Below, piece by piece: positions 61,182 through 64,000 of a stretch of DNA of 64,000 nt. The position numbers and the translations under genes are program-made. This DNA is from Nocardiopsis quinghaiensis. Its GTDB lineage: Bacteria > Actinomycetota > Actinomycetes > Streptosporangiales > Streptosporangiaceae. The notes below the pieces were generated by a model. The model searched no databases. It was not told the origin of the DNA and was given only the letters and a program-made list of their open reading frames with translations. The stretch is taken from the NCBI RefSeq assembly GCF_008638365.1, contig NZ_VWVU01000003.1, positions 359,283 to 423,282 on the forward strand. The letters are read 5' to 3'. Position 1 is the first letter of the stretch; the number at the start of each line of letters is the position of its first letter.

Positions 61182-61353
61182 CAGCGTACGCCAAACCCAC
61201 CTTTCGCACCAGAGGGACCCCTGGACCAGCCACGACGCGAGCGGTCCGTACCGGATGCGCGGCAACCACACGCGGTGTCGGCGCGTGGGCCCAGAACCCG
61301 GGGACATGCGTGCGCGGATCCGCGTACCCGCTGGTCAGCACGGCTATGCCAGG

Positions 61354-61791
61354 TCAGGTCAGCAGGGCGCGCAGCCTGGCCGCGTGGCCGTCCAGCTCGC
61401 CGCGGCCGGCTTCCTCCCACACCGCCCGGACGGAGAAGGAGTCGCCCGCGAAGCGCGGGAAGACGTGCAGGTGCACATGGAAGACCTCCTGGCCCGCCGC
61501 CTCACCGTCGGCCAGGAACAGGTTGACCCCCTCGCAGCGCACACCCCCCGAGTCGGTGCCCCGCGCGGCGGCGCGCAGGGCTCCACCCACCCGCCGGGCC
61601 ACCCCCCACAACCGCCCGCCCAGCGCGTCGCCGACCTCGCCCAGCCCCACCAGGTGCTCGCACGGCACCACCAGCACGTGCCCCGGTGTGACCGGATACA
61701 GGTCCATAAAGGCCAGCACCAGGTCGTCGGCGTAGACGACGCTGCCCTGGGCCCGGCCGTCCCTGATCAGACAGAACACGCAGTCGCTCAC
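61354..61791 (-). CDS. HIT-family hydrolase
   Basis: A 145-residue histidine-triad protein. CVFCLIRDG at the N-terminus, LAFMDLYPVTPGHVLVVP and the catalytic HVHLHVFP (His105-His109) are all present. HIT enzymes cleave nucleoside phosphoramidates or dinucleoside polyphosphates. GTG 61791 starts right at the conserved SDCVFC segment. It stands outside the LacI-controlled island. Confidence 0.92.
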   Translation of the reverse strand: MSDCVFCLIRDGRAQGSVVYADDLVLAFMDLYPVTPGHVLVVPCEHLVGLGEVGDALGGRLWGVARRVGGALRAAARGTDSGGVRCEGVNLFLADGEAAGQEVFHVHLHVFPRFAGDSFSVRAVWEEAGRGELDGHAARLRALLT

Positions 61792-62158
61792 CGCAGGACT
61801 CCTCCGCCGGGGAGTTCCACCGTGACACGGCACCGCCCGGCCGTCACCCGCTTTTCGGCGAGCGGGCACGCCCGCGCCACCACTCCTAGGTACGCGGCGG
61901 CGCCGCACGGGGCCTCCTCCGCGCGGCCCACTCCCCCGCCCTCGGCACCGGCGCCACGCGCACGCGCAAGCACGCCTGAAGATGTCCGGTAAGTGTTCCT
62001 TGGGAACTTTGGGGCACTGTGCGAGCCAAGACAAAAGCCACCGAAAGACCCATGGTCGAGCGACACCATGCCCAGCAGGAACGCCCCACGATGCTGACCA
62101 GGCCAACTCCTGCTACCGTGCGGATCGCGAACTACGGGATGATTTAGGAGACCTGAAC
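61792..62158. other. 367-base gap before the sodium transporter gene
   Basis: It holds a short dyad GTTCC-TTG-GGAAC (61995-62007) with extended AAGT/ACTT ends, and the ribosome site TTAGGAG before 62159. No gene was recognised. Confidence 0.5.
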
Positions 62159-63718
62159 ATGGTCCAACAGACTCGCGAGCAGTGGGGGACGCGCGCGGGC
62201 TTCCTGATGGCGGCGATCGGATCCGCCGTCGGCCTGGGCAACATCTGGCGATTCCCCTACATCGCCTACGAGAACGGTGGCGGCGCCTTCCTGGTGCCCT
62301 ACCTCGTCGCCCTGATCACCGCAGGTGTACCGCTGCTGATCCTCGAATACAGCATCGGGCACCGCTACCGCTCCTCCGCGCCGCTGTCCTACCGGCGCAT
62401 CGCCAGACCCGCCGAGGCCATCGGCTGGTGGCAGGTGGCCATCTGCTTCGTGATCGCGGTCTACTACGGGGCCATCATCGCCTGGAGCTGCGCCTACCTG
62501 GTCTTCTCCGTGCGCGAGTCCTGGGGCGACGACCCCAACGCCTTCTTCTTCGGCGACTACCTCCAGATGAGCGAGGCACCGGGCGCGATCTCGGGCTACG
62601 TTCCCGGAGTCGCCCTGCCGCTCATCGGCGTGTGGGCCGTGGTGCTGCTGATCCTGGCACTCGGCATCCGCAACGGCATCGAGAAGGCCAACAGGATCTT
62701 CATCCCGCTGCTGGTGGTGCTGTTCCTGGTCCTGGTCGTCCAAGCGCTCACCCTCGACGGAGCCGCCACGGGTCTGGACGCGCTGTTCACCCCCGACTGG
62801 GGCGCCATGCTCAACGGGAGCGTGTGGGTGGCCGCCTACGGACAGATCTTCTTCTCCCTGTCCATCGGCTTCGCCATCATGGTCACCTACGCCTCCTACC
62901 TGCGGCGCAGGACCGACCTGACCGGAACCGCCATCACGGCGGGCTTCGCCAACAGCTCCTTCGAGCTGCTCGCCGGTATCGGCGTGTTCGCCGCCCTGGG
63001 CTTCATGGCCACCACCGCCGGCACCGGTGTCGACGAGGTCGCCACCTCCGGCATCGGCCTGGCGTTCGTCGCCTTCCCGCAGATCATCTCCACCCTGCCC
63101 TTCGGCGGCGCCCTGTTCGGCGTGCTCTTCTTCGGGTCCCTGACCATCGCGGGCGTCAGCTCGCTGATCAGCATCGTGGAGGTCAACATCTCGGCCGTGC
63201 GGGACCGCACCGGCCTGGGCCGCGTCCCGTCCGTGCTGCTGGTCGGCGGCCTCACCGCGCTGGTCTCGATCCTGCTCTTCCCCACACCCGAGGGACTGCA
63301 CTACCTGGACGTGTTCGACCACTTCATCAACCAGTACGGCATCGCCCTGGCCGCCCTGGTGATGCTGGTCGTGTTCGCGTGGGCCCTGCGCAGGCTGCCC
63401 ATGTTCCAGAACCACGCCAACGCGGTCTCCACTCTCCGACTCGGCCTGTGGTGGAAGGTCGCCCTGGGCGTCATCACTCCCGTCCTGCTCGGCTTCATGA
63501 TGTGGGACAGCCTGCGCACGGAGCTGATGGAGAACTACGGGGGCTACCCGTCCGGGTTCCTGCTCACCGCCGGATGGGGCGTGGCCATCGGCGCGATCGT
63601 CTTCGGCGTCGTCCTCTCGTTCATCCCGTGGAAGCGGGCTGACGTTCTGGCCGCCCAGGACGCCGAGCAGAGCAGGACCGCAAGCGCCCAGAACACCGAC
63701 AAGGAGGGGGACCGCTGA
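62159..63718 (+). CDS. metP: Sodium-dependent amino-acid transporter (NSS family, MetP-like)
   Basis: A 519-residue membrane protein with twelve helices. The NSS signature GSAVGLGNIWRFPY is at residues 21-34 and YENGGGAFLVPYLVALI follows. The sodium-site region IFFSLSIGFAIMVTYASY and GFANSSFELLAGIGVFA are intact. The small gene next door encodes a MetS-type subunit, as in the corynebacterial methionine/alanine importer MetPS, so methionine or alanine uptake is likely. TTAGGAG lies eight bases before ATG 62159. Shares one base (TGATG) with the small subunit gene. Confidence 0.88.
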   Translation: MVQQTREQWGTRAGFLMAAIGSAVGLGNIWRFPYIAYENGGGAFLVPYLVALITAGVPLLILEYSIGHRYRSSAPLSYRRIARPAEAIGWWQVAICFVIAVYYGAIIAWSCAYLVFSVRESWGDDPNAFFFGDYLQMSEAPGAISGYVPGVALPLIGVWAVVLLILALGIRNGIEKANRIFIPLLVVLFLVLVVQALTLDGAATGLDALFTPDWGAMLNGSVWVAAYGQIFFSLSIGFAIMVTYASYLRRRTDLTGTAITAGFANSSFELLAGIGVFAALGFMATTAGTGVDEVATSGIGLAFVAFPQIISTLPFGGALFGVLFFGSLTIAGVSSLISIVEVNISAVRDRTGLGRVPSVLLVGGLTALVSILLFPTPEGLHYLDVFDHFINQYGIALAALVMLVVFAWALRRLPMFQNHANAVSTLRLGLWWKVALGVITPVLLGFMMWDSLRTELMENYGGYPSGFLLTAGWGVAIGAIVFGVVLSFIPWKRADVLAAQDAEQSRTASAQNTDKEGDR

Positions 63719-63831
63719 TGTCCGTCAGCGCGATCGTCATGATGGTCGTCTCCATCGTCCTGCTGTGGGGCGGCCTCGTCGCGGCCATCCTGCACCTGCG
63801 CCGCCACCCCGAGGAGCCCGGCTCCGAGTAG
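63718..63831 (+). CDS. metS: MetS-like small subunit of NSS importer
   Basis: A 37-residue product with one membrane helix: MSVSAIVMMVVSIVLLWGGL, then VAAILHLRRHPEEPGSE. Length, helix and basic LRRHPE tail match MetS-type small subunits required by MetP in Corynebacterium. ATG 63718 overlaps the transporter stop (TGATG), with GGAGG ten bases upstream. It is too short for most gene finders. Confidence 0.82.
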   Translation: MSVSAIVMMVVSIVLLWGGLVAAILHLRRHPEEPGSE

Positions 63832-63873
63832 TCCCGGGTACCGCGGACACGACGGCAAGGGCCCCGGGTCACC

Positions 63874-64000
63874 TGAACTGGGCCCCAGATGTTGGACCGG
63901 CTAATTGAAGGTTAGGCCGTCAGGGCCTGGGCTCGGTACTCGACCGGGCTCAGGCCCTCGAGGTAGGTATGCACCCGTTCGTTGTTGAACCAGGCGATGT
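63874..64000 (-). mobile_element. IS3-family element, right-hand part beyond window edge
   Basis: TGAACTGGGCCCCAGATGTTGGACC from about 63874 resembles the terminal inverted repeat of actinobacterial IS3 elements (TGA...CCCCAGATGTTGGAC). The transposase reading frame begins on its inner side. The other end and any target duplication lie outside the window. Confidence 0.65.
63912..64000 (-). CDS. IS3-family transposase, C-terminal end (partial)
   Basis: The last 28 codons read IAWFNNERVHTYLEGLSPVE then YRAQALTA and stop TAA at 63912. The W-F/Y-N-x-x-R-x-H-x-x-L-x-x-x-S-P-x-E/D-Y pattern is diagnostic for the C-terminus of the rve integrase domain of IS3 transposases. The rest lies beyond 64000. 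Confidence 0.85.
   Translation of the reverse strand, partial: IAWFNNERVHTYLEGLSPVEYRAQALTA

Overview
The window is about 64 kb of very GC-rich actinomycete DNA. Third-position GC bias, GTG and TTG starts, LacI-type operators centred on GCGC/GCGT, FhuF-, DUF4097- and MarR-type genes, and many one-component regulators fit a filamentous actinomycete. Nocardiopsis or a close relative is my best guess, inferred from general protein character and not from any database search. I see no rRNA or tRNA genes, no prophage and no CRISPR array. An IS3-type transposase fragment enters at the right edge.

Left part (1 to about 31 kb): a mosaic of small stress, resistance and regulatory units. It holds an amino-acid-oxidase-like flavoprotein cut by the left edge, dimethylargininase, a DrrAB-like drug exporter followed by a decayed inositol-monophosphatase-like gene, a RidA relative, a WYL regulator, a histidine kinase/LuxR regulator pair beside a DUF4097 membrane protein, and an FhuF-like iron-sulfur protein. 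Next come several methyltransferases, a TrxR-like flavoprotein with a XRE-cupin regulator, a TetR/GAP pair, a LysR/EamA pair, an ABC exporter behind a SoxR-like promoter, and a resistance-type UvrA with a divergent TetR. Most regulator/target pairs have a readable inverted repeat between them.

Middle (31 to 46 kb): exported proteins (a lipoprotein, an I36-type protease-inhibitor-like protein, a calcineurin-like phosphoesterase, a lysozyme-like protein, a 52-residue Gly-rich secreted peptide), an aldo/keto reductase behind a CebR-type palindrome, and NADP-type glutamate dehydrogenase. An unknown winged-helix protein is flanked by a CRISPR-repeat-like hairpin and a row of RNA hairpins. There is also a XRE-cupin/GNAT pair that looks leaderless in both directions. 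Decay is visible: an AraC/GlxA remnant, an EamA gene with one extra G in a G run, and a shortened DUF4287 gene.

Right part (46 to 61 kb): a carbohydrate catabolic island. A sugar ABC importer (binding protein and two permeases, no ATPase) is divergent from an operon of two Gfo/Idh/MocA oxidoreductases, a DUF6807/PmoA-like protein, a uronate-dehydrogenase-like SDR and a LacI regulator. Facing it on the minus strand are another Gfo/Idh/MocA gene, a DUF993 protein, a sugar-isomerase TIM barrel, a KDG-dehydratase-like aldolase and an enolase-superfamily dehydratase. LacI operators of one type (GG-A/T-AA-GCG-T-...-CC) lie at the divergent promoter, at the start of the first oxidoreductase, before the lacI gene, inside the DUF993 gene and at the head of the minus-strand operon, so the island is probably one regulon. 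I infer import, oxidation, dehydration and aldol-type cleavage of an unusual sugar, sugar acid or glycoside. The substrate is unknown. This island is the best candidate for an undescribed system. A HIT protein, a sodium-dependent MetP/MetS-type amino-acid transporter and the IS3 end close the window.
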